Assembly: GCF_943193195.1 (NCBI RefSeq)
Contig: NZ_CALPDG010000036.1
Span: 1-38,938, forward strand
Source of the DNA: Mediterraneibacter agrestimuris
GTDB taxonomy: Bacteria > Bacillota > Clostridia > Lachnospirales > Lachnospiraceae
DNA: 38,938 nucleotides
Direction: 5' to 3'
Both the position numbers and the translations under genes were made by a program. Positions 24,986 through 32,166 of this stretch are shown here, piece after piece. The notes beneath the pieces were generated by a model. That model searched no databases, was not told the DNA's origin, and was given only the letters and a program-made list of their open reading frames with translations. How positions within the stretch are numbered: position 1 is the first letter of the stretch; every line of letters starts with the position of its first letter.

Positions 24986-25060
24986 GAGACGGTACAAAAT
25001 CATACAAAATTTTCACGGTAACTAACACGTAACTGACACGTAACTGACACGTAACTGACA
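24986..25060. repeat. Attachment/arm-site-like block, copy 2, with four 11-bp repeats
   Basis: GAGACGGTACAAAATCATAC is followed by GGTAACTAACA (25017-25027) and three exact copies of CGTAACTGACA (25028-25038, 25039-25049, 25050-25060). The 11-bp period places each unit on the same face of the helix. The degenerate integrase on the minus strand at 25527-26073 suggests these are its arm sites or an element end. Confidence 0.6.
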
Positions 25061-25078
25061 AATGAAAAAACCTTTTCC

Positions 25079-25107
25079 TTGTGTCGTGCGCACGACAATG
25101 TTATAAT
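25079..25107 (+). promoter_or_regulatory. Promoter with a 16-bp palindromic operator
   Basis: TTGTGT (25079-25084) and TATAAT (25102-25107) are 17 bases apart. The perfect palindrome TGTCGTGCGCACGACA (25082-25097) fills most of the spacer, so a bound repressor would directly occlude polymerase. It drives the chimeric frame at 25136. Confidence 0.75.
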
Positions 25108-25135
25108 GCAAAAAACAGGAAAAGAGGTGGTATCA

Positions 25136-25423
25136 GTGAACCGGACGGAGTATAAGAACCAACATGCAAAAGAGCATTACGACCGGATAAATTTCAAAAT
25201 ACCAATAGGAGAAAAAGCAAGAATACGGGCAGCAGGAGCATCCATTGTGAAAAGACCTCCGAGGTTCGCCGGGGAATCAACCGTGTTGCAGGGTGGGCTG
25301 ACCTCTCATTTTTATGGAATGGGGGTGATGCCTATGAAAAATCATTTTGATTTTAAGGACATTATGACCTTTGGTCTGTTCCTTTTGGCATTACTTACAT
25401 TCGTTTTTACGTTTTGTAAGTAA
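25136..25423 (+). CDS. Chimeric small ORF: truncated NRTEYKN-type protein joined to a holin-like type I toxin
   Basis: A 95-codon GTG-start frame (AGAGGTGG upstream). Residues about 1-35 (NRTEYKNQHAKEHYDRINF...) match the start of small ribbon-helix-helix-like proteins common on mobile elements. The rest is unlike that family and ends in FDFKDIMTFGLFLLALLTF, the profile of the putative holin-like type I toxins (TxpA/BsrG/Fst type). The toxin alone would start at ATG 25328 or 25334 behind GGGGGTG and be 30-32 residues with one membrane helix. I think the toxin cassette joined a broken upstream gene near 25245; whether the fusion is translated is unknown. Confidence 0.6.
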   Translation: MNRTEYKNQHAKEHYDRINFKIPIGEKARIRAAGASIVKRPPRFAGESTVLQGGLTSHFYGMGVMPMKNHFDFKDIMTFGLFLLALLTFVFTFCK

Positions 25424-25431
25424 GTCTACAT

Positions 25432-25478
25432 AGAAAAACCACCCCAAAACTTTGACCGAGTGCGGGGTGGATTTTTCT
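25432..25478. terminator. Bidirectional terminator shared by toxin mRNA and antisense RNA
   Basis: CCACCCC (25439-25445) pairs with GGGGTGG (25464-25470), flanked by AGAAAAA on the left and ATTTTTCT on the right, so both strands end in a T-run. It begins nine bases after the toxin stop codon. Confidence 0.85.
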
Positions 25479-25524
25479 ACTTCTCAATTTGGTCAACCCA
25501 CCTTGTGGGCGGTTGTCTTTTTGT
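25432..25524 (-). ncRNA. Convergent antisense RNA antitoxin (type I system)
   Basis: A short minus-strand transcript of about 90 bases is predicted from the promoter at 25531-25559 to the shared terminator. It has a 5' stem (CCCAC/GTGGG near 25497-25509) and the terminator stem, and its 3' half is complementary to the 3' end of the toxin mRNA. This tail-to-tail overlap is the arrangement of txpA/RatA and bsrG/SR4 in Bacillus subtilis. Confidence 0.65.
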
Positions 25525-25526
25525 AT

Positions 25527-26073
25527 TTATAATATACCATAAGAGGGCAGAGAGTTCAAGGGTAAAATCATTTGTGGGATAGTGTGAAGCTTTTTGATGG
25601 CCTTATCATTGACACCTGCGATGGTCAACATGGTTTTCAAATCTAATAATTCACCGATACGGTATCTGGAATATATTAACATGAGGATGACCGTGTAATA
25701 TATATTTGAATCCTTGACATCCCACACCCTTTTGACCTCTGCTTTGCTGAAAGGTTTTCGGTTGTATGTGTTGGGATTTCCCGCATTTTTAATGTTCAGA
25801 TATTCAACCAAGTTCCTCTCTTTTGGGATAATCTCATGAATGATAGCGTATTTGTACATGAGACCGAGGGGGACTTTCAATTTCCGGAGTGTAGGATAAT
25901 TTTTGCCGGATTCATCAACGACCATTTGCAGATGGTCGAGTTTTACATCAACAAAACGCATCCGAGCAATTTTGTCACACAATGCCCAAGCTGCTTTATA
26001 TCCTTGCAACGTAAGGATTGTGACGGTTTCCCGACAGTTTATAGACAGACCCGAAACCGTTCGGTAATTTCAT
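25527..26073 (-). pseudogene. Tyrosine recombinase (Tn916-like integrase), internally deleted
   Basis: The true start on the minus strand is the ATG at 26073, giving KLPNGFGSVYKLSGNRHNPY, the N-terminal arm-binding start typical of Tn916/ICE integrases. An in-frame stop follows within about 26 codons. The next frame holds a core-binding domain (CDKIARMRFVDVKL to EYLNIKNAG) and the start of the catalytic domain with the Arg box YSRYRIGELLDL. The sequence then jumps to a C-terminal-looking AGVNDKAIKKL, skipping the central catalytic residues, and ends out of register. At least two deletions are needed to explain it. It cannot be active. Confidence 0.8.
25531..25559 (-). promoter_or_regulatory. 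Promoter of the antisense RNA
   Basis: Read on the minus strand, TTGAAC (25559-25554) and TATATT (25536-25531) are separated by exactly 17 bases. It points toward the toxin gene. Confidence 0.75.
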
Positions 26074-26129
26074 AAAATTTCACCATCCTAAAAAAGAGAA
26101 TTTCAGGTAGAAGAATACAAAAATATTGA

Positions 26130-26705
26130 AAAATACAATTTCAAGAAAAATACAGTGTTGCTGAAAATCCAGATGCAAAACTTACAAAATATCTTGTTGA
26201 TTTAAAAGCTACACAGGCATTTACGAAAGATGATACAAAGATAGAAAAAATAGATAAATGGTTTATAACATTTGAAAATATTTTAAAGACTATTTTTGAG
26301 GATGAGGATCTTGAATTAAAATTTAATGATGAAACATTTCAGTTTTCTATTTGTGAATCGGGAAGAGAACCTTTTGATTTCAATACGATGTCTAGTGGGT
26401 ATGCGGCAATATTTGATATTATTAATGATTTGATTATACGGATGGAAGCCCGGTCAGGATTGCGGACGGAGTTTGACATGGAAGGTATTGTGAAAGGCTA
26501 TTTTGAAGCAGATATATTGTCAGAAGAATTGAGAAAGAAATTTGAAAGATATAAGGAGTTAGTTTCTAAAGGTGAATTATCAGATGAAGAGTATGAAGAA
26601 ATAGATCAATTAGAATATTATTTAGATGAAATACCGGATTATCTTGCACAAGAACTGACGGCAGAGTATAATAGGCTGAAATTAGAGTTTTCAAACAAGG
26701 GGTAA
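26130..26705 (+). pseudogene. PtuA-like AAA ATPase, 5'-truncated and internally deleted
   Basis: The frame is open from 26130 without a start codon and lacks the N-terminal Walker A half. It keeps the signature-like TMSSGYAAIFDIINDLI and RMEARSGLRTEFDMEGI, where family members continue into the Walker B segment (LIDEIETHLH type) and a STHSPF segment; here the text passes straight to VKGYFEADILSEELRKKFER. So Walker B and the following domain are missing in frame. The C-terminus (EELTAEYNR-like, ending LEFSNKG) is intact, and the HNH remnant follows after 5 bases, as in Septu-type and retron-linked PtuAB pairs. Family comparison is from memory. Confidence 0.7.
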
Positions 26706-26710
26706 GGAAT

Positions 26711-27092
26711 ATGGTGAAAATAGATAGAAATCCGATTCCACCTCCATCATTGGATATTGAAAAACAAAAAGGCCATGGCAGCTATAATAAACCGGATGTG
26801 ATAAAACAATTAAAAGAAGATGCACATGATAAATGTTATATCTGCGAGTTAGGAGGTTTATCAGATCCAGAGGTAGAACATTTGAGACCGCATCATAGCA
26901 GAAAAATAATGGATAGATTACTGTGTTGAAGATCCAGAAGAAAAGTTGGAACAAAGTTATGAAAATGGACATGTAAATATACATAATATCGTTGATGAGG
27001 AATGTGCTGTTATGACTGCAAAGCTTATACAGGATTGTTTCGAGAAGCGTAATACAGGAATCCGGAAGCACAACGATATATCAGAAGCTTGA
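26711..27092 (+). pseudogene. PtuB-like HNH endonuclease, internally deleted and frameshifted
   Basis: The ATG at 26711 opens a frame with the PtuB-type N-terminus (SLDIEKQKGHGSYNKPDV), the zinc/HNH start CYIC (about 55-58) and EVEHLRPHH; it then stops at 26929. In another frame the C-terminal part continues: YCVEDPEEKLEQSYENGH up to CFEKRNTGIR and a stop at 27090-27092. The second half of the HNH fold (the WNNLFYSCGHCN type segment) is missing. PtuB is the nuclease partner of the PtuA ATPase in Septu defence and in Eco78-like retrons. No reverse transcriptase or msr/msd region is seen here. Confidence 0.75.
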
Positions 27093-27123
27093 GAGCTGCA
27101 CTGTTGCGAAAGAAGGAGCATTT

Positions 27124-27804
27124 ATGAAACGTAATATTGACATGAACGAGGTATCTGACGGTAAATTATATACCGCAAACGACATGGTGAAGATGGGATG
27201 TAATGATTGTAGTGGTTGTTCTGATTGCTGCACCGGTATGGGCAGTTCGATCCTGCTGGATCCATACGACATTTACCAGATGACGAAAAATCTTAATCGA
27301 AGTTTTGACCAACTTATGAGTTGTAATCTGGTTGGTGAAGAAGGTACATTGAGAGTAATTGGACTGGATATTGTAGATGGTCTGATCCTGCCTCACTTGA
27401 ACATGGCTGGAGTACGGGAGCGCTGCACTTTTCTAAATGAGGAGGGACGCTGTAGTATTCATGGTTTCCGTCCGGGATTTTGCAGACTGTTTCCACTCGG
27501 ACGCATTTATGAAAATGGGACATTCCATTATTTTCATCAGGTGTATGAGTGTAAAAAATCACATCGCACCAAAGTAAAAGTAAATAAATGGCTGGGGATT
27601 CCGAATCTGAAAAAGTATGAGCAGTTTGTTCTGGACTGGCATGATTTTCTGGAAACAGCCGGAGCGGAAGTGCGGGGAAGCAGTGATGAAAATGCCGTGA
27701 AACAGACTGGATTAAGTCTGCTTTATGTGTTCTATCGTAAGCCTTATGATTTTCAGAGGGATTTTTATGAACAATTCTATGAGAAGCTGGAGGAGTTGAT
27801 ATAG
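27124..27804 (+). CDS. YkgJ-family cysteine-cluster protein
   Basis: 226 residues. A cysteine-rich start with Cys26, Cys29, Cys32, Cys35 and Cys36 (CNDCSGCSDCC) and later GRCSIHGFRPGFCRLFPLG match the CxxxCxxCC-type proteins (YkgJ, UPF0153), proposed to bind a metal or Fe-S cluster; the function is not established. AAGGAG precedes the ATG. It starts 31 bases after the HNH remnant, so the island ends very close to its ribosome binding site and the original promoter may have been lost. Confidence 0.8.
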   Translation: MKRNIDMNEVSDGKLYTANDMVKMGCNDCSGCSDCCTGMGSSILLDPYDIYQMTKNLNRSFDQLMSCNLVGEEGTLRVIGLDIVDGLILPHLNMAGVRERCTFLNEEGRCSIHGFRPGFCRLFPLGRIYENGTFHYFHQVYECKKSHRTKVKVNKWLGIPNLKKYEQFVLDWHDFLETAGAEVRGSSDENAVKQTGLSLLYVFYRKPYDFQRDFYEQFYEKLEELI

Positions 27805-27894
27805 GAGCCGGGGAATCATGAAAGGAAAAAGGCAGATTCATTTCGCGGATATGAAAACCTTATAGATAAAGTAGATAGAAGAGGTGATCAAATA

Positions 27895-27940
27895 ACAGGA
27901 CATTTTCAAGTGATAAATTTGCTTGGAAATGTCCTGTTTG
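27895..27940 (+). terminator. Hairpin terminator after the YkgJ-like gene
   Basis: ACAGGACATTT (27895-27905) pairs perfectly over 11 bases with AAATGTCCTGT (27927-27937), followed by TTTG. The stem is strong; the T-run is short. Confidence 0.6.
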
Positions 27941-28015
27941 TATATAGAGACGCATTTAAAAAGTCTCTGTATCCACAGGCTGTATATAAAAATCTAAAAC
28001 TGTATATATTCAGTA

Positions 28016-28065
28016 TTGACAGTATAGATATTTTAGTATATACTGTACTTGTATCTTAAGTACAG
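28016..28065 (+). promoter_or_regulatory. Promoter and inverted-repeat operator of the GntR-ABC operon
   Basis: A consensus TTGACA (28016-28021) and TATACT (28039-28044) are 17 bases apart. Overlapping the -10 and start site is CTGTACTT (28043-28050) with AAGTACAG (28058-28065), an 8-base inverted repeat with a 7-base spacer. YtrA-type GntR proteins repress their own ABC operons, so this is a good candidate operator for the protein at 28200. Confidence 0.7.
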
Positions 28066-28069
28066 AAAA

Positions 28070-28089
28070 GGAACCTGTGCACAGGTTCC
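28070..28089. other. 20-bp perfect palindrome in the GntR-ABC leader
   Basis: GGAACCTGTGCACAGGTTCC reads identically on both strands. It lies just downstream of the expected transcription start, in a 150-base leader with further stem potential (AGAGC/GCTCT just after it). It could be a second operator or a 5' mRNA-stabilising hairpin. Confidence 0.55.
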
Positions 28090-28199
28090 GGACTTATCAG
28101 AGCAAGACAGGCTCTCCGTTTTGCCGCCGGTTGGTTTCCTGTAATCGGCAGTGTAAGGAAGTTGCTTTCTCTGGAATATGAAAACAGGAAAACAGGATT

Positions 28200-28577
28200 A
28201 TGGAAATTATTTTAAGCAATGCAAGTTCAAAACCGATTTACGAACAGATTACATCCCAGATCAAAGGAATGATCATGAGCGGCAAACTTCAGCCGGGAGA
28301 CCCGATGCCGTCTATGAGAAAGCTGGCAAAGGAGCTTCATGTCAGTGTGATCACGACCCAACGTGCATATGATGATTTGGTAAGAGACGGATTTATCGTG
28401 ACCGTTCCGGCAAAGGGGACGTTTGTATCCGCACAGAATCAGGATTTTATCCGGGAAGAGAATCTGCGGAAGATTGAAGAACATTTATCCGAGGTGAGTG
28501 AACTGGCGAAACAAAACGGAGTGCCGCTGGAGTCACTGAAAGAAATATTGGAAGTGCTTTATAGTGAACAGGAGTAA
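28200..28577 (+). CDS. GntR-family regulator, YtrA type
   Basis: 125 residues: a winged helix-turn-helix (about 10-75, with MPSMRKLAKELHVSVITTQR as the recognition region) and a short C-terminal helical tail of about 45 residues in place of a large effector domain. That short form is the YtrA subfamily, almost always next to ABC transporter genes that it represses. The ABC ATPase starts 5 bases downstream. A probable operator is at 28043-28065. Confidence 0.87.
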   Translation: MEIILSNASSKPIYEQITSQIKGMIMSGKLQPGDPMPSMRKLAKELHVSVITTQRAYDDLVRDGFIVTVPAKGTFVSAQNQDFIREENLRKIEEHLSEVSELAKQNGVPLESLKEILEVLYSEQE

Positions 28578-28582
28578 GTATC

Positions 28583-29461
28583 ATGATGGAAGATGCAATT
28601 CAAATCAAGAATTTAACAAAAGAATACAAAGATTTTTCGTTGAAGAACTGTACATTGAACGTTCCAGGCGGGACGATTCTGGGATTGGTCGGTGCCAACG
28701 GTGCGGGCAAGTCCACGATGATTCAGTCGCTTCTTGGACTGATCAAGGCAGATTATGATGAGATCAGGATTCTGGGGAAGGATCTGCGGACTGAGGAGAA
28801 GGAGATTAAAGAAGATATTGCGGTGATTTTTGACGTCAGCCATTATAGTCTGGAATATACGCCGAAATTCATCGGGAAAATATTAGAGAAGGTTTACCGT
28901 AACTGGGATATGGAGAAATACAATGCGTATCTGACCAGATTCGGTCTTCCGGCAAAGAAGAAACTGAAAAAGTTTTCCAAAGGAATGAAGATGAAACTGG
29001 AGTTTGCCATTGCGTTCAGTCACGCGCCGAAGCTGCTGGTTCTGGACGAGGCGACCAGCGGACTGGATCCGATTTTCAGAGATGAGGTACTGGATCTGGT
29101 TCGGGAATTTACGGAAGATGAGAGCCATACCGTGCTGATGTCCTCACACATTACGAGCGATCTGGATAAAGTAGCGGACTATGTCGCATTTATTCATGCC
29201 GGGGAGCTGCAGTTTATTAAGACCTACGATGAGATACGCGACAATTATGGAATTATTCACTGTGGAGAAGAATTTTTTGAAACGCTGAGGGAAGAGGATA
29301 TTGTTTCTTTCAAAAAAGAACCTTATGAATACAAGGTGCTGGTAAAGAATAAAATGGAAATTTTGAATGTCTTTCCGAAACTGGAGATAGAGAAGGCGTC
29401 CGTGGAGGATATTATGTTGTTTTATGTGAAGGGAGAGATGGAATATGCTGGGGATCATTAA
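28583..29461 (+). CDS. ABC transporter ATP-binding protein
   Basis: 292 residues: Walker A GANGAGKS (37-44), a signature-loop variant FSKGMKMK (about 131-138), Walker B LLVLDEATSGLDP (about 151-163), and the switch His in MSSHITSD. A C-terminal extension of about 80 residues follows, as in YtrB/BcrA-like exporters. It powers the permease whose gene overlaps by 17 bases. The substrate is unknown; such GntR-ABC sets are often linked to cell-envelope stress. ATG 28586 is an equally possible start. Confidence 0.88.
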   Translation: MMEDAIQIKNLTKEYKDFSLKNCTLNVPGGTILGLVGANGAGKSTMIQSLLGLIKADYDEIRILGKDLRTEEKEIKEDIAVIFDVSHYSLEYTPKFIGKILEKVYRNWDMEKYNAYLTRFGLPAKKKLKKFSKGMKMKLEFAIAFSHAPKLLVLDEATSGLDPIFRDEVLDLVREFTEDESHTVLMSSHITSDLDKVADYVAFIHAGELQFIKTYDEIRDNYGIIHCGEEFFETLREEDIVSFKKEPYEYKVLVKNKMEILNVFPKLEIEKASVEDIMLFYVKGEMEYAGDH

Positions 29462-30092
29462 GAAAGATTTTTACGATACGTTTTGTATACCAAAGAATCT
29501 GTTAAGCAACATATGCGGGTATGCATTGTTGCCTGTGTCTATGCTGGTTTTGGGTTCAAATGAATGGGCAATGATGCTTTTTCTCATCGTCTGTATTCCG
29601 GCTTCGTCAATTGCGGTTTTGCAGGCGGCTATGGCGCAGGATGAAAAGGTAAGGTTCGATGATATTATGCTGACATATCCGCTTTCAAAGAGAAAAATCG
29701 TACTGGCAAGATTTATTGATAATTTGTTGTTTATTGCGATAAACGCATTTATTTCATTGATTTTAATGCTGGGGTATGTATATGGTTACAGGACGGTGGG
29801 ATTTCAGACAGGGGTGTTGTATTGGACTGTGGGTCTTGTTGTGTCTCTGTTTATGACAGCTATATTTAGTGTTGGATTCTATCTGTTGGGGAATAAAAAA
29901 GGTACGATCTTGTATTTTGTTCTTGTAGGGGTAGGGGCAGGATTATATGGAATGGCACGGTTTTTACCAATTGAGAAAATCTTGGACATGGATCAATGGA
30001 CACTCATCGGGATTGGGTTTGTAAACAGCGTAATTGTATTATTTGTAAGCTACTGGGCATGTCTGAAATTATATACAAGACGGCATTCATGA
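29445..30092 (+). CDS. ABC-2 type transporter permease
   Basis: 215 residues, six hydrophobic segments and the ABC-2 permease style start (IIKKDFYDTF). The cytoplasmic segment DEKVRFDDIMLTYPLSKRKIV, shared by many such permeases, probably contacts the ATPase. It overlaps the end of the ATPase gene, indicating translational coupling. Only one permease is present, so it probably forms a homodimer. Confidence 0.83.
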   Translation: MLGIIKKDFYDTFCIPKNLLSNICGYALLPVSMLVLGSNEWAMMLFLIVCIPASSIAVLQAAMAQDEKVRFDDIMLTYPLSKRKIVLARFIDNLLFIAINAFISLILMLGYVYGYRTVGFQTGVLYWTVGLVVSLFMTAIFSVGFYLLGNKKGTILYFVLVGVGAGLYGMARFLPIEKILDMDQWTLIGIGFVNSVIVLFVSYWACLKLYTRRHS

Positions 30093-30148
30093 TCCGAAAC
30101 TGATTAAATTATATTAGAAAATCTACAGAATGGAAGCTCTCTTTTTAG

Positions 30149-30177
30149 TTGAACTTATAAAAAACGGAAGTTATAAT
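30149..30177 (+). promoter_or_regulatory. Promoter of the purine operon
   Basis: TTGAAC (30149-30154), 17 bases, TATAAT (30172-30177). The leader to 30259 contains a GGTTTT/AAAACC stem (30210-30224). No purine riboswitch consensus or PurR box was recognised. Confidence 0.75.
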
Positions 30178-30258
30178 AAAAACGTAAAACCAGAGGTGGA
30201 GTTTACGATGGTTTTATGAAAACCAAAGAAAAGTTTCAACATAAAAGGAGAGCTATCT

Positions 30259-30972
30259 ATGAATATGTTATCCATTGAACAAGAATTGAAGAACAACGCA
30301 TATCCGGGAAGAGGGATCGTCCTCGGTAAGAGTGCGGACGGGACCAAGGCAGTCGCGGCATATTTTATTATGGGACGCAGCGAGAACAGCCGCAACCGTG
30401 TTTTTGTGGAAGAAGGCGAAGGCATCCGCACACAGGCGTTTGATCCGTCTAAACTGACAGATCCAAGTCTGATCATCTATGCTCCGATACGCGTGCTTGG
30501 CAATAAAACGATTGTAACTAACGGTGACCAGACCGATACGATTTATGAAGGAATGGACAATCAGCTTACATTTGAACAGTCCTTGCGTTCCAGAGAATTT
30601 GAGCCGGACGCACCGAACTACACACCTCGTATTTCCGGCGTTATGCATGTGGAGAAGGGCGTGTACAACTATGCCATGTCCATTTTGAAGAGCAATAACG
30701 GCAATCCGGACAGCTGCCGCCGCTATACATTTTCCTATAAGAATCCGGCAGCAGGCGAAGGTCACTTCATACATACATACATGCACGACGGCAATCCACT
30801 GCCAAGCTTTGAAGGAGAACCGAAGTTGGTTTCTATACCTGATGATATTGAAAGCTTTACCGACCTTCTGTGGAACAGCCTGAATGAGGAGAATAAAGTA
30901 TCTTTGTTTGTGCGTTACATCGATATTGAAACTGGTGCATATGAGACAAAGATCGTAAATAAAAACAAGTGA
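30259..30972 (+). CDS. IMP cyclohydrolase, PurO type
   Basis: 237 residues. Blocks YPGRGIVLG, FIMGRSENSRNRVF and the late RRYTFSYKNP match the archaeal-type IMP cyclohydrolase family (PurO), which closes FAICAR to IMP, the last step of purine synthesis. The adjacent gene encodes only the formyltransferase half of PurH, so this protein supplies the missing half. AAAAGGAGAG precedes the ATG and the next gene starts 15 bases downstream. Confidence 0.82.
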   Translation: MNMLSIEQELKNNAYPGRGIVLGKSADGTKAVAAYFIMGRSENSRNRVFVEEGEGIRTQAFDPSKLTDPSLIIYAPIRVLGNKTIVTNGDQTDTIYEGMDNQLTFEQSLRSREFEPDAPNYTPRISGVMHVEKGVYNYAMSILKSNNGNPDSCRRYTFSYKNPAAGEGHFIHTYMHDGNPLPSFEGEPKLVSIPDDIESFTDLLWNSLNEENKVSLFVRYIDIETGAYETKIVNKNK

Positions 30973-30987
30973 AGGAGGAGGTAAAAC

Positions 30988-32166
30988 GTGAAAGAATTAG
31001 AATTAAAATATGGCTGTAACCCGAATCAGAAACCATCCAGCATCTATATGCAGGACGGAAGCGACCTTCCTATTGAGGTATTGTGCGGACGTCCGGGATA
31101 TATCAATTTTCTTGATGCTTTTAATGGCTGGCTGCTTGTTTCTGAATTGAAGAAAGCGACCGGACTTCCGGCTGCGGCTTCTTTTAAGCATGTATCCCCT
31201 GCGGGAGCGGCTGTGGGACTTCCGCTGACAGATATACTGGCAAAGATATACTGGGTAGATGATCTGGGAGAATTGTCACCTCTTGCATGTGCTTATGCGA
31301 GGGCGAGAGGAGCCGACAGAATGTCTTCTTTTGGAGATTTTATCGCACTGTCCGACGTTTGCGATGTGGATACGGCAAGATTGATCAAACGGGAAGTATC
31401 CGACGGTGTTATTGCACCGGGATTTGAGCCGGAGGCATTAGAACTTTTGAAACAGAAGAAAAAAGGAAACTACAATGTGATCCAGATTGATCCGGAGTAT
31501 GTACCGGCGCCGCTGGAGCATAAAGAAGTATTCGGTATTACATTTGAACAGGGAAGAAATGAACTGAAAATCGATGATGCGTTCTTCTCGAATGTAGTGA
31601 CAGAGAACAAAGAAATCCCAGAGGAAGCCAAGATAGACCTCGCAATCTCTATGATCACATTGAAGTACACACAGTCCAACTCTGTATGCTATGTCAAGGG
31701 CGGACAGGCAATAGGAATCGGCGCGGGACAGCAGTCCCGTATCCATTGTACTCGTCTTGCGGGACAGAAGGCAGACAACTGGTGGCTGCGTCAGGCTCCG
31801 CAGGTGTTAGGGCTTCAGTTCAAAGAGGGAATCGGACGTGCAGACAGAGATAATGCAATTGACCTGTATATTGGTGAGGAATATATGGATGTGTTAGCGG
31901 ACGGCATATGGGAGAACACGTTTGCAGTAAAACCGGAAGTATTTACAAGAGAGGAAAAGCGTGCATGGCTGGATCAGATGACAGATGTAGCTCTCGGTTC
32001 AGATGCCTTCTTCCCATTTGGAGACAACATTGAGCGCGCTCATAAGAGCGGCGTGAAATATGTTGCACAGCCGGGCGGTTCTGTGAGAGATGATAATGTA
32101 ATCGCTGCTTGTAATAAATATGATATGGCGATGGCATTTACCGGAATTCGTCTGTTCCATCACTAG
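30988..32166 (+). CDS. AICAR transformylase (free-standing PurH formyltransferase domain)
   Basis: 392 residues that align with the C-terminal formyltransferase part of PurH but have no N-terminal cyclohydrolase domain. Visible are the KHVSPAGAA block (about 67-75), KYTQSNSVCYVKGGQAIGIG (about 226-245) and RIHCTRLAGQKADNWW. It transfers a formyl group from 10-formyl-THF to AICAR, giving FAICAR. It has a GTG start with a perfect GGAGGAGG site. Together with the PurO-like protein it replaces bifunctional PurH. Confidence 0.85.
   Translation: MKELELKYGCNPNQKPSSIYMQDGSDLPIEVLCGRPGYINFLDAFNGWLLVSELKKATGLPAAASFKHVSPAGAAVGLPLTDILAKIYWVDDLGELSPLACAYARARGADRMSSFGDFIALSDVCDVDTARLIKREVSDGVIAPGFEPEALELLKQKKKGNYNVIQIDPEYVPAPLEHKEVFGITFEQGRNELKIDDAFFSNVVTENKEIPEEAKIDLAISMITLKYTQSNSVCYVKGGQAIGIGAGQQSRIHCTRLAGQKADNWWLRQAPQVLGLQFKEGIGRADRDNAIDLYIGEEYMDVLADGIWENTFAVKPEVFTREEKRAWLDQMTDVALGSDAFFPFGDNIERAHKSGVKYVAQPGGSVRDDNVIAACNKYDMAMAFTGIRLFHH

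Noticed and set aside
26130-27092. Complete retron (Eco78-like) with PtuAB effectors
   Set aside because: No reverse transcriptase frame or msr/msd-like structure is visible upstream; the space is taken by the integrase remnant.
30178-30258. Purine riboswitch ahead of the PurO-like gene
   Set aside because: The leader is short and lacks the conserved three-way junction bases; only a simple GGTTTT/AAAACC stem is seen.
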